The position numbers and the translations under genes are program-made. A stretch of 64,000 nt of DNA from Datisca glomerata (Eukaryota; Streptophyta; Magnoliopsida; Cucurbitales; Datiscaceae), in contig QANY01007271.1 in NCBI GenBank assembly GCA_003255025.1, positions 1 to 64,000 of the forward strand, in the 5' to 3' direction. The notes under the pieces were generated by a model. That model had not been told where the DNA came from. It saw only the letters and a list, made by a program, of their open reading frames with translations, and ran no database searches. Below, piece by piece: positions 1 through 10,257 of this stretch; the stretch's first letter is position 1, and each line of letters begins with the position of its first letter.

Positions 1-1429
1 AGAAGTTGGCATGTGCTGCCGACTATGTTGACTTGATCCAACCTTCGCTGCTGGTATGGAATGACCAGGCCATTGCAAAAATGATTAATTTTGTAACTTC
101 AAGTGGTGGAGGGCCTAAAAGCTTTGCGGTAAGCGTTTTAGAATATTGTAAAAATAGTTGCGTAGATTACTATTGATTATTTATTACTAATTCATATATA
201 TTGTATTATGTAAATCGATACAATCACACAAACCATTCTAGGTGACCGTGAAGTACGGGAGGACCGCGAGTGTATGCACGTTCGCGAGAATGTGGGTGTA
301 GATCAATCTGAGGAGCAAGTCATTGAGCCGGAGATACGTGCTTTAAGTGCATAAATGCTCATTCTTCAGGCGGAGGCCAGCTCCATAAGGACGGATATGT
401 CACAAATAATTGAGAAGCAGAGAAAGATTATGGCCATCCAAGAGAAAATCTGCACAACTTTGGTAAGTCTCAAGCCAAGACGATGAGCCACGCGTCACCC
501 CGACTCGAGGTAAAGAACGAGGAGATTTTGGTGAGGAAATGAGTCCCCCACGAGAAGAAATGCTACCAGACGCTTCATTACCTTTAGATAAAGGTGATAA
601 GGATGACTTTTTCATCAAGCTGGATGCTTCTAAAAAATCATTCGCTGACCTGCCATTGGTCAAGAAATCATCATGTTGTATGATTGGAACATTTAAAGGA
701 CGTCGAAAGGTATTATTTTGTTTATTCATATTTCATCTTTTCTATTAATATAACATGTATAATTTGACTATTCATCTAACACCTTACTTGGGGTTGTATG
801 TTGGTAGGACAAACAAGTCCTGACCAAGCCTACGGAAAGCTAATGCCCGATGCGATTGCGCAACACTCGGGAGAGGAGAGATGATCATCTACTCAATTCG
901 CCCTGTTTAAAGGGTAGACCAACCACTAACATAACAAAATGATATTTAAAGGGGTCCGTACATGTTGCAGGACCCACTAGAATTCAAAGATGAATGTTTA
1001 TGGGAGTATATTTTTAGAAAATATTAGAGGATAGGTAGTACTCACTGTAACAAAATTTGACACTCGATCGCTTCCAAATTTTGATTATGTTTGTCTTTTA
1101 TTTGTCTTTTCTAGTGAGATTCTCGTTAAACATTCCATCCACCAGCTGATCGGAGAGACCTAAAGACTCTCGGTCTAGAGAATTGGCTTGGCTTAGATGT
1201 TATAGACTTGTTTGTCAGCATTTTGACCTTGGAGGCTCGTAATGTGTCGATAAGCAACCGATTCTAGTTTATTCCCACGTTGTTTGCTTTGAGTATCTAC
1301 TACTGAGTATCATCCTTATTTTGCTGAGTTACTTACGGAATCTCAAATCTCTCTCGACGCCGAGAATTTTTTATGTTTCCAGGTCGATAAGAGGTTCGGC
1401 TTGCTTCTCCCCCACCTTTTAGCGTTCTG

Positions 1430-1922
1430 GACCCCTAAAAAAAGAAAGAAACCCTAAATAAAAAAGAAAGAAAAGAAATGGGTTTTCTATGGAAGGATGT
1501 ATAAGAATAAGAAGAAAGCGGATGTCTTGGTTCATCTTTCTCTGTCTTGGTAGACCTTGTAAAAGGTGTAAAGAAAGAAAAATGGAAGTCCAGAAAGGAG
1601 ATGAAGAAAGATCAAAAGAGTTTAGTGAATCAAGTCTACTTAAGAAAGGAAAGTGATCTTGAAGTTGCGCATGAAGTAGTCTCGGTCGGGATGGATGTCG
1701 TACGTCAACTCTTTCATTGCTTTCACTAAAGAAAGAGATGTTCAACTACTATCCTGGTGGTGCTCTCTTCATTGATATCAACACATCTGAGATCGCCAAG
1801 TGTTCGGGAGTTCCTCTATTCAATCCCCATTTTCTTGACATATAAATATATATGGAAAAAAATTGCGTCCAATAGGATTTGAACCTATACCAAAGGTTTA
1901 GACGACCTCTGTCCTATCCATT
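1430..1922. other. organelle-derived insert (NUPT, possibly NUMT)
   Basis: The right end (1865-1922) is recognisable plastid trnR-UCU sequence in reverse orientation. The purine-rich stretch to its left (about 1430-1860, with runs of AAAGAAAG and no similarity to the surrounding Ulp1-like exons) has the look of plant organellar intergenic DNA. That part is inference: I cannot tell mitochondrial from plastid origin. The insert sits within the Ulp1-like locus and may have disrupted it. Confidence 0.45.
1865..1922 (-). pseudogene. trnR-UCU: plastid trnR-UCU fragment in nuclear DNA
   Basis: On the minus strand this reads as the D-arm remnant, anticodon arm, variable loop, T-arm and 3' acceptor half of plastid tRNA-Arg(UCU). 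About 58 of 72 nt are kept. The anticodon TCT is intact, but the base before it, the near-universal U33, is changed to G. The 5' acceptor strand is missing: similarity stops abruptly after position 1922. It therefore cannot fold as a tRNA and is a nuclear relic. Confidence 0.75.
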
Positions 1923-2639
1923 GTGTACTTTGTATATTATGTTTCTGTTGTGCCATTGTCGAGTCAATGTGTTTCCAAATTAGGTGAACTTCCTAATTTT
2001 GTAAGTAAATACAAGATCGTGGAGAGATATGTGCCAACGCTTGAGCTACATATGACGACAAACAAATTTAATGTAGTTAAGTTATTAAATTTTGGCTTAG
2101 TATGATTGTGTAAATGTATCGTGTAATATAGAGATGTATGCCGATACACGATGGTCGAGATCATTGGTTTATGGCCAAGATTTCCTTTATGGACGAGGAA
2201 GTCACCATATGGAATGCCTTGCTAGATGGCCGGCATAACGCAGAACTGACTGAAAAGGTAAAAATGATTGTATGTTCTAACCCCTCATCGTGACTTCTAA
2301 TTTATAGTATGTGTGATTTTGACATTGATTTCCCTTTTATATTTTGTGAATGAAATTTTAGTTAGAAAGTATGGACTTGATATTTGGGCATAAGCTCATA
2401 GGTTTATTACCCTCGCTAACAACCTTCTGCTCATTCAAAATTTCAAGGCTACCTCAGGTGGTCACCTAATCAAATGGATAAGTTCATTGATCGCGAATTT
2501 GATTGGGCTTCCTTTACCCTTTAATGATGCACATATGATTACATTTGCAGGAATGATTGTGGTGTGTGGGCCATAACATATATGGAAGACATCAGGGCGA
2601 CTATCATTCCCGGGTAATTTGATATTGTTTACATTTTGT

Positions 2640-3250
2640 TAAACTTGAGAGCTATATTTTCTATTTGTTTTAGTTAGGGGTTCTTTTAGTTCTATAATTG
2701 GGAATTTTCTGATTGTTCTGGATTTACTCATTTGTGACTATCATTATTGAATTTGTTAAGGTGTAATGATAGTTTTTGTGAATATTCAAGCTTGAGAACT
2801 GTGTTTTCTATTTTGTTTTAGTTTGGAGTTAGCGTTCTTTTAGTTATGTAATTGAAAGTTTTTTGTTTGTTCATGATTTGCTCATTTGTGGATGTCGCTA
2901 TTGCATTTGTCTTCACGTGTATGATAGTTTGGTGAATATTCAAGCCTAAGTGCTCTATTTTCTATTTTGTTTTAGTTTAGAGTTAGGGATCTTTTAGTTA
3001 TGTAATTGGAAATTTTGTGATTGTTTTGGATTGCTCATTTGTGGTTGTCACTATTGAATTTGTTGAGGTGTATGATAGTTTGGCGAATATTTAAGCCTAA
3101 AAGCTCCATTTTCTATTTTGTTTTAGTTTGGAGTTAGGTTTCTTTTAGTTATGTAATTTGGGTTTTTTTATTATTATTCTGAATTTGCTCATTCGTGGCT
3201 GTCATTATTGAATTTGTTGAGGTGTATGATAGTTTAGTGTATTTTCAGAA
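2640..3250. repeat. tandem repeat, about 150-bp unit, about 4 copies
   Basis: Four diverged copies of an AT-rich unit of about 150 bp. The phrase TTCTATTTTGTTTTAGTTT recurs near 2657, 2810, 2957 and 3108, each followed by GGAGTTAG-like and TCTTTTAGTTATGTAATT-like text and, later, TGTATGATAGTTTGGTGAAT-like text. The array fills the space between the Ulp1 Cys exon and the last coding-like piece, so it looks like an expanded intron. Confidence 0.85.
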
Positions 3251-3479
3251 TATTTTTACAGAAGTTGAAATCGCACGATCTTTGGTGTGATATTTTGTTG
3301 AAGATCGCCAACCATCATTCGAACACCATGTATAAAATGATACACGAGCGCGTTGACCAGTTTTATAGTAGGAACTCAGCTGTCTTGGAGACCCAACAAC
3401 CACTAAAGACGAGTCTTACTTTAAAGAAAAGGATGGAGAATTGGAAAATGAAGGAATACATATACTGTATACATTGATG

Positions 3480-3780
3480 TATCATATTTTCTATATGATT
3501 ATTGTGTATAGTGAAGATAAATATATTTTTGTAAGTTATTGTGTATAAGGATGATAAACAGATTTTGTATATTATTGTGTATAGCTATAAATAAAGAGGG
3601 TTTTATAAGTTATCGTGTATAGTGATGATAAATAGATTTTACAACTATAAAGCAGACTTTTGAAGTTTTTGTATGCAGTGATCATAAACAAATTTTACAG
3701 AATTGTTGTGTACAGTTATAAAGAATTAGATTTCTGCAAGTTATTGTGCACATGATTGTTATATTATCCGACGTACAGTG
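3480..3780. repeat. degenerate short tandem repeat
   Basis: Repeated phrases of the type AAGTTATTGTGTATAGTGATGATAAA plus a T-rich link recur about every 40-60 bp, six or so times, with high divergence. The array lies between the Ulp1-like and transposase pseudogenes. It is non-coding. Confidence 0.6.
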
Positions 3781-6049
3781 ATTGTTTAATTTTCTAGAAA
3801 TATTTGCATCATCAAAGTAGAGACCCTTGAAAGAAGACTGAATTCAACCTAAGCAAAAATTTTGGGCAGACAAAATGTACAAATCAGTGATGTAGTAACA
3901 TAAAGCTAATAATAAAAAAATTCACCAACCCTTAAATACCATAAAAACAACTTCTGTAGAAGCAACATATTTGTATATTAATGTTCCCAAAAACTTATGG
4001 AAGAAAGTTAATACCAAAATGTACATTTATTGCGGTGGAGGATACATAAAATTATACTAATATGGGATGTTTGTGTGTGTACATAGGGTACCCACCTTGT
4101 GCATTGAATGGTGGTGGCTATGCATATGGGTTGAATACAAGACTTGGTACGCACCTTGCTCATTGAATGGGTATTGGAATGTTGGTTGTTCGTGGGACGC
4201 ACCTTGTCCGGAGACCTCTGTCGCGTGTGCACCTTGCACGTTAGATGGTGCTGGATCATCAGTAGTATCATCTGGCATCGTGGCATGCACATCGCTCAGT
4301 AATTCTGGACACGTTTGGTTGGTATATCCAGTGTTCTTACAATGGCCACATCGACAGGTGGTTAGTTGTGCTTTACTCGAGCTAGCACATTTGCTGCCCT
4401 TTATCTTCACGATTATCGGATCTTGAATGAGGCCTCTTTTAATCTCGACACCATCATCGTGCTGCACATCCTGTTCGTTGGCGACCTTCTCATTCCACAA
4501 GGTCTCATATTTTGCACATAGCATCCCAATCTCCACTTTGACTCGAGTCGGCCATTCACTTGACTTTGACGTAAAATGAGCAAGTCTTTTAACAGTTGAT
4601 TGTATCAAATTGTACCGAAGCAATACTATCTCAACTATATCCAGATGAGAATGGCTTGACCCGATTGGTAGCATATTACTCTTCATAGTGATCCACGACC
4701 GGTCTAGTATGCGCGTGCTTGGGGTCTCTTGCATATGTCCAGTTTTCATAATAGTGAACATATGATGACATGGTATCCCCACCGATTCAAACTTGCCACA
4801 ACTGCACTTTAGCGTATCAAGTTGTTGGTCTTGTGTTACTACGTGTGAGTCATTCGACACCCCAAACTCGACCTATGAATAATTTCGAGGCTCCTCATCA
4901 TGTGTCAAAGCACAAACTATATACGATACCTCACCCATGATCTCCTTATGCACATGTGTAAACAGTTTGTGTATGAACATATTTGCTGCATGTTGCTCTG
5001 ACGCATGCTAGTCTTCATGAAGCACATGCCTTACATTTCTCAACTTGAAACCGTCCAACCTCTCTGTATGTCAAATACGTGCCATCGGTTGATCGAATTG
5101 TAGCACGAATTCAAATAGTTTAGATCGACGTTCAACAGATCGATAGAGATATGCGTTCATACTTTTATATCGTTGCGTCGTTCTCATGAATGAATTTTTT
5201 ATGTTAGAAGGCCTCTGCCCAGCGTTCACACTTCACAGACATCCATTGTACCCATTTGTTTTGTCTAAGGTTGAACGACTCTATCAAACGATCACATTCC
5301 TTTTCAAACTCCACCACACTGAGGACATCAAACATGACTCTCTAAAATGCCTATAGAAATTTTTGGTTATGCACGTTTGAGTGGGCATTTTGTTCGAGAT
5401 GTCATGCATAAAGTCGGTGATTATAATTGGGGAACACCTTCTTGATTGCTTTATGCATTGCCTTATCGCCATCTGTAATGATCGATCGAGGCATCTTATT
5501 TTTCATGGCATCTAAAAAAGCCATCAATACCCATTGATAGGTTTCCACAGTCTCATCAACCAATAACACACAACCAAATATCGTGGTCTTGTAATGATTA
5601 TTCATGCCAAGGAAAATCACGAGCAACTTCTTGTATGCATTTGTCTTGTAGGTTGTATCGAATGCCAATACATCACCGAAATAATTATAGTCAACTTGGC
5701 ACATCGAGTCTGCCCAGAACAAATTTTCCAGATGATTATCTGTTTCAATGTTGTACTTGCAATACATATCCGGATCCATCTCCAAGTTTGTAGTAAAAAA
5801 ATGCAAGAGCTGTTTATGAATAAGTTTCAACTACCTGTGATTTTCGTACTTGTCCATTTGTAGAGATCCGTCCTTAAGAACCCCATATTCTCGTAACCGC
5901 CTACTTGGTCAACCATGTAATCAAACACTTGGCTTAGCCTGACACTGACATTGTGCGATCCTGTTGCTTGATCTATGTCTGTTTCATTCATTGCTTTATT
6001 GGATCGAAGAAAGGGCACATCATGTGATGAGGTGGTGGGATGGTTGTGT

Positions 6050-7913
6050 TGTTGGGATTATGTCCATAAAGTAGAGTGTAATAATTATTTATGAGTAAAT
6101 AGTTATTTCTTTGACATTTATGTATTACTGGATTTTATGAATAAATTGAAAGTTTCCTTTAATTAAAGTGTGTTTCTAATTTACTAAATCCTTGAACTAT
6201 TATCAACGTAAGAAGAGTAAAGATCGAGCAGTCTTCCAGAAAAACTCTTCTAAGATAGTTCAAAATGTTATTCGTAATCTTAGGGTTGACTGGGCAATTG
6301 AATCAAATTACGACTGTTAGGTTGAACCAAAAGATGCCGGTCTTAGGGGATGGGAGTGGAGACTCTAACGGCTGACCTAGACATGCTATGAAACATGTTG
6401 AATAGACAGTTACTAATTAGTTTAGAGTAAAGCCGTTTGTCTAGCTCTAAATCTAATTGTTATACTTTAAAGATATTTTCATAATTACCTTAATCCTGAG
6501 GTGAATACAAAACTTGACTTAGTTACTTGATATATTTGATATGTCAAATGAGTGAATTCGAACTCCCGGACCATACCTCGGCTGTTAGAATTGTGATTCA
6601 ACTATGTTGGAGTTGCGTGATTCACAAATATGGAATTCGTGGTAAGATTGAAAAAGCAACAATATCACCTTATAATTTATTGACGGGTGTGTGAATAAAT
6701 AAATTGGGTCCGATACTCGATGATGTGAGTCATTGAATAAGACACGGTGAACTGTACGAGGCATTCACAATTTTGTTTATCTTATTCACAGTCAATAAAT
6801 GAGTTAATGAAATAATAACTAGAGTTGTAAAAAGATAATTTTACATCTCACTCTTGTTATTGATATTCATGAATGGTAATGTCGTTAAAATATTCTGTGG
6901 ACCATGAAATATAAATGTTTATGTGCACCAACAGAAAATATAGCGCGCATGAATCAAGAGTTTATTCGGCATCGAACTTATAGTGGAGTCGTACGATGTC
7001 AGAATAAATATGTCAGAAATTTATGGAGATAAATTAGCCGGGTATTTGACTCTCATACCTTTATTCTTACGGGTCCATTTGATCTCAAGAATATCTCATA
7101 AGGTCTAGAATGAGAAACAACAACAGTTGGACCAAGGTTAACTTCCTGAACCCATATGAGATGGGTGTCATCACTAAATTAGTGAAGACCAGAATTAATG
7201 TTCAAATTAATTGTTTTGTTATTTTTAAATTATTTTATAATTAGTGAATAAAAAAATTAATTAACTGATTGATAGGGATCAATTTAATTCATCAATTTGA
7301 ACTGATGAATTTGGACAACAATTTTGGCTCCAGGAGAGATGTAGAAAGCGCACATCACAGTGCAGGGAGAATGTGATTTTCAGTTTTTATCATATAAGGG
7401 TATGTGGGTAAATTTCATAATTATTATATAAGCGATTGCATTATGGTTCCATCTCTAACCTAACCTAAGTGTTAATTAGAGCAGAAAAAAGTTTCTCTTT
7501 CCTCCCCGCACAGTTCCCGTCAATTTCACAGCAGGGGAAAAGAAAAATATTATTTTCTCTTCCACAGTTGTTTTGAGAGCCCACACTCAATTCCTACGCA
7601 AATCCTTGAGATATTTACTTCCGACTCTAACAAGTGGTTATCAGTGTAATGATCAATTGATAGCTTCACGAATCTCAATAACGAAGAACGTGATATAGAG
7701 AATTGGATCCTGCCAAATCAGAATTTCTCCATTAACTGAAAAAGTATAAATTGTTTCTATCTATTCTGGATGCGTTTTTACGATTATGCATGTTCATTGG
7801 TTTGGTTTTGTATTTAATTCGATTAAATGTTTGTATGAATTTTTTTTATATTCCACCCCTTAACTAGTCATGGTTTATTAATTTTTCTGCAAAATCTATA
7901 ACCCAATACAACA
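6050..7913 (+). mobile_element. copia-type LTR insertion in the FAR1-like pseudogene
   Basis: A 1864-bp insertion begins TGTTGGGATTATG and ends ATACAACA. The 5 bases before it (TGTGT, 6045-6049) and after it (TGTGA, 7914-7918) match in four of five positions, as for an integrase target duplication. Removing it restores the FAR1-domain reading (N-H-N-H-P). A first LTR probably runs 6050-7632 (ends CTCTAACA) and is followed by a primer site, about 270 bp of leader-like sequence, and then the terminus. The protein-coding interior is gone, so this is a deletion derivative. Confidence 0.75.
7635..7647 (+). other. primer-binding site, tRNA-iMet type, degenerate
   Basis: TGGTTATCAGTG lies two bases after the putative LTR end TAACA. 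The canonical copia site is TGGTATCAGAGC, so one base is inserted and the end has drifted. It supports reading 6050-7632 as a 5' LTR in + orientation. Confidence 0.6.
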
Positions 7914-8297
7914 TGTGATTAGTTTCAAAATCTTTAACGACCTATTTTTTTGTCTTCTTATCCAAGTTCACCTTGAAACAAGCACAACAATCCACCCTTG
8001 TCAAGCCTCTTGGCTCTCGATTGGTGTCCTCTTTACCCACATATTTTTCTCCTGGACTCCTTCTTTTGAGCAAACTCATCCATGTAACACAGGTTCCCCC
8101 TCTCTGTTCTTGTGTTTATCATATTTCCATATCCTGAACCCAACATCACCTACGTATATATAGTAGAAATATTCAGCCTCTTGTAATGTACCAAATGTTT
8201 TATCAATGACATCCTCATTTCGCAAGTTTGCTAATGTGGATGAACCCAGTCACGTACTCGTCTCACCCCGATTTACAGATACATCAGGATGACTCAT

Positions 8298-9056
8298 CTC
8301 TTGAAGATGCTTAATTATATTGAAAAAAAAATAGTTGAAGTTGATGATAATTACTCATAAAGCATCTAACTTACACATAATCTTTAAAAAAATTAAAGAA
8401 AACTAAACAAACATTACCTATTCGGTGCGACCGATCACTTAGTTGGAGTTGAAAATTGATGATCCAAGCAAAAAATTCGAAAAAGAAAGTGTATTTGAAG
8501 TTTAGAGAAATTGAGAAGTAGTGACAATATGTTTACTTGAGTGAAAAAATTATTTTTAAGGATAGTTTATGTAGAGTAGTTATCTATTGCACAACAACCA
8601 GGCATCAACCAGCTACCAACTAAAAAGTCAAATGAGAGCTAGGCCTAAGCGCCACTTAGGAGGTCCTAATCTTCATTGGTCTAGGCGAACCGCCATATAT
8701 TTATGGCGTTTGGGGCCCAAAAAAGGACTAAGAAGGCCCAAACGTCGTAGAACTATGGTGTTTTGCCATATTTATATGGCGTTTGAGACCCTCCTGGTCA
8801 TTTTTTAGTCTTAAACGCCATACTTACAGGGGTTTGGGCCCCTCCTCTAGTTGTTTTGATCCTTATGCATTCTAACATTAAAATATATTTTGCAACCGTA
8901 CAAATTCCACAAACAAAGCTACTTCCACTTCTAATATCTTCTTCACTCTCAACAACATGGTCAACTTGGATAAAATGACGGTTTGTAAATTTCATCCTTA
9001 TACACAAAATGTTTAGGATCCAGTTTAAAATTCAATCATACACTGAACAAACTTAG
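8298..9056. other. upstream flank of the transposase pseudogene, no gene seen
   Basis: AT-rich flank between the FAR1-like N-terminus and the gypsy LTR. Short open frames here (8587-8808 and its opposite) look like chance frames. The only notable content is the palindromic cassette repeat at 8680-8845. If the element is a MULE, its right terminal inverted repeat should lie here, but its partner would be outside the window to the left. Confidence 0.5.
8680..8845. repeat. palindromic GCCATA-TATGGC cassette repeat
   Basis: Two imperfect palindromes of the form GCCATATTTATATGGCGTTTG (8692-8712, 8767-8785) and a third inverted half (AAACGCCATA near 8813-8823), each followed by GGGGCCC, GAGACCC or GGGCCCC. 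Spacing is about 75 bp. The GC content contrasts with the AT-rich surroundings. Confidence 0.6.
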
Positions 9057-10229
9057 TGATGAGTATGTTTCACACTCATATTGTTCTTTGAGTTTTATTA
9101 TTTGATTTATATTTATTTTTCTTTCTATCTTGTAGGTTTAATATTAAATTGCATTTGAATTGATTTGGAAGTCAAAAATTCAGAAAAATCACAAAATAAC
9201 GGAACTGGGCCGGAGGGTCAGCATCACGACGCTGGCAGTACAGAATGCCAACATCACAGCGCTGACTTCCCAGCGTCACGCTGGCGCAATTTTAGATTTG
9301 TTTTGTGTTTTTTTTCCTCCAATCTATTCCTTGATGAACTCTAGTGTATAAATATAATATTTTAAGATTCTTGGAGTACTTTTCTTGGACGTGAGAGACA
9401 TAAGAGAAAGCTTTTGGGAGAGAAAACGAGACGAATCCAACTGGGAGATGGATCTCAACATCAATTCATCCTCAAATCTAATTTTTTCTTCTCTTTTCCT
9501 CTATGTTCATGAATATTATAAGGATATCTTCTTATTCTAGTATGTTCAAAATTTCTTATCTACGGCTATGACGTAGCCAAACCATGATTGTTCATAAATT
9601 TTGATTTTTAATTCAATCGATGTTTATTAAGTATTATTGAGTGTTATAATCCATTCTTAATGCTTGTGATTGTCTGGCCAACTATTGCATGATTTTGGAT
9701 TTAATTCTGAGACTGAGAAGTGATGATTGAATCTGTAATTTGTTTATAACACCATTAGAATTTCATAAGTTAGAGATAATTATGAATCTAGTGTAGCAAC
9801 TATAATTTCTTATGTTTAATGAATTTCATTATATTAAATCTTGACAGAGATGTATGATTCATATTTATAATTCATTATTATCGATGCTTGAGAAAGATTG
9901 ATAATTATATTAGAGAAATTCACTGTCGATGTTCTAAATAAACGTTAATTGATTGAGTATTGTAATTTATGTATTACTGGTCTAGTGAAATCAAAACCCT
10001 AGAGCTTTTAACTATTCAAATGTTATCTTTGTCAAGTCTTTATCGCTTTAGTTTAATTAGAATTTTAGTTTTGTTAAAAATCCCAACTTTGCGTCATTCT
10101 CAAATAGAATTAAGGTTTAGTTAATTTTAATTTTTAATATCAATCAATCTTGTGGACGATACTCTATTTTTATAAAAATTTATAACTTGACGACGATAGT
10201 GTAACTTTTACTATAGAATAATCGTAACA
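9057..10229 (+). repeat. 5' LTR of the gypsy element
   Basis: Begins TGATGAGTATGTTT and ends ATCGTAACA, about 1.17 kb. A TATA-like stretch (GTGTATAAATATAAT, about 9342) may be the promoter. The first about 180 bp repeat at 14461-14640, apart from a block of about 25 bp (TTTAGATAATCTTAAC-like) present only in the 3' copy and a GC-rich inverted-repeat stretch (about 9205-9290) seen only in the 5' copy. Confidence 0.85.
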
Positions 10230-10235
10230 AGTTTT

Positions 10236-10255
10236 TGGCATCATTGCCGGGGATT
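10236..10255 (+). other. primer-binding site, tRNA-Asp type
   Basis: TGGCATCATTGCCGGGGATT matches the family consensus complementary to the tRNA-Asp 3' end (TGGCGCCGTTGCCGGGGA) except for two CG-to-TA style changes that look like methyl-C decay. It starts six bases after the 5' LTR end. Confidence 0.8.
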
Positions 10256-10257
10256 GA

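Larger units (their letters stand above)
1..3477 (+). pseudogene. Ulp1-type cysteine protease-like gene, broken (MULE-associated)
   Basis: Remains of a spliced plant gene with a C-terminal Ulp1/SENP-like (C48) SUMO-protease domain, open at the left window edge. Coding-like pieces end at splice donors: 1-129 (open frame, then GTAAGC) and about 240-461 (coiled-coil-like, rich in E/Q/R, one in-frame stop, then GTAAGT). The protease core is visible at about 2123-2258, with a His-Trp pair (DHWFMAKISF) at the catalytic His position, and from 2551 after an AG acceptor, where NDCGVWAITYMED holds the expected catalytic Cys in the family's D-C-G setting. A last coding-like piece is 3265-3477. An internal stop, an organellar insert at about 1430-1922 and expanded intron repeats indicate decay. 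Ulp1-like genes of this type are known as MULE cargo in melon, Arabidopsis and rice. The facing FAR1/MULE transposase fits that. Exon structure is uncertain. Confidence 0.6.
4057..8297 (-). pseudogene. FAR1/FHY3-type MULE transposase pseudogene, split by an LTR-type insertion
   Basis: On the minus strand, 8297-7914 encodes a FAR1 DNA-binding domain (WRKY-GCM1 type zinc finger; FKVNLDKKTKK then a stop where Trp is expected, then VVKDFETNH). After the insertion 6050-7913 it resumes at 6049 with the expected NHPTT. Then follow the region before the transposase (QVGGYENMGF, about 5900), the MULE transposase core (FWADSM, LAFDTTY and ITDGDKAM at 5830-5402, holding two of the acidic catalytic residues), a degraded middle (5400-4861), a SWIM zinc finger (CSCGKFESVGIPCHH, about 4800) and a C-terminal Cys-rich knuckle (CRCGHCKNTGYTNQTC, about 4320). 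Several stops and frameshifts make it non-functional. FAR1/FHY3 transcription factors are domesticated from such transposases. The decay and the Ulp1 neighbour favour an element-borne copy over a host FRS gene. Confidence 0.85.

Noticed and set aside
1419..1745. 108-codon minus-strand frame and its 60-codon + strand partner
   Set aside because: Lies in purine-rich, probably organelle-derived DNA. No domain, and the base bias alone explains the open frames.
1865..1922. possible working tRNA-Arg
   Set aside because: 5' acceptor strand missing and U33 changed; cannot fold to a cloverleaf.
4067..4426. 119-codon + strand frame
   Set aside because: It is the antisense of the transposase C-terminus (SWIM and knuckle side), with no similarity of its own.
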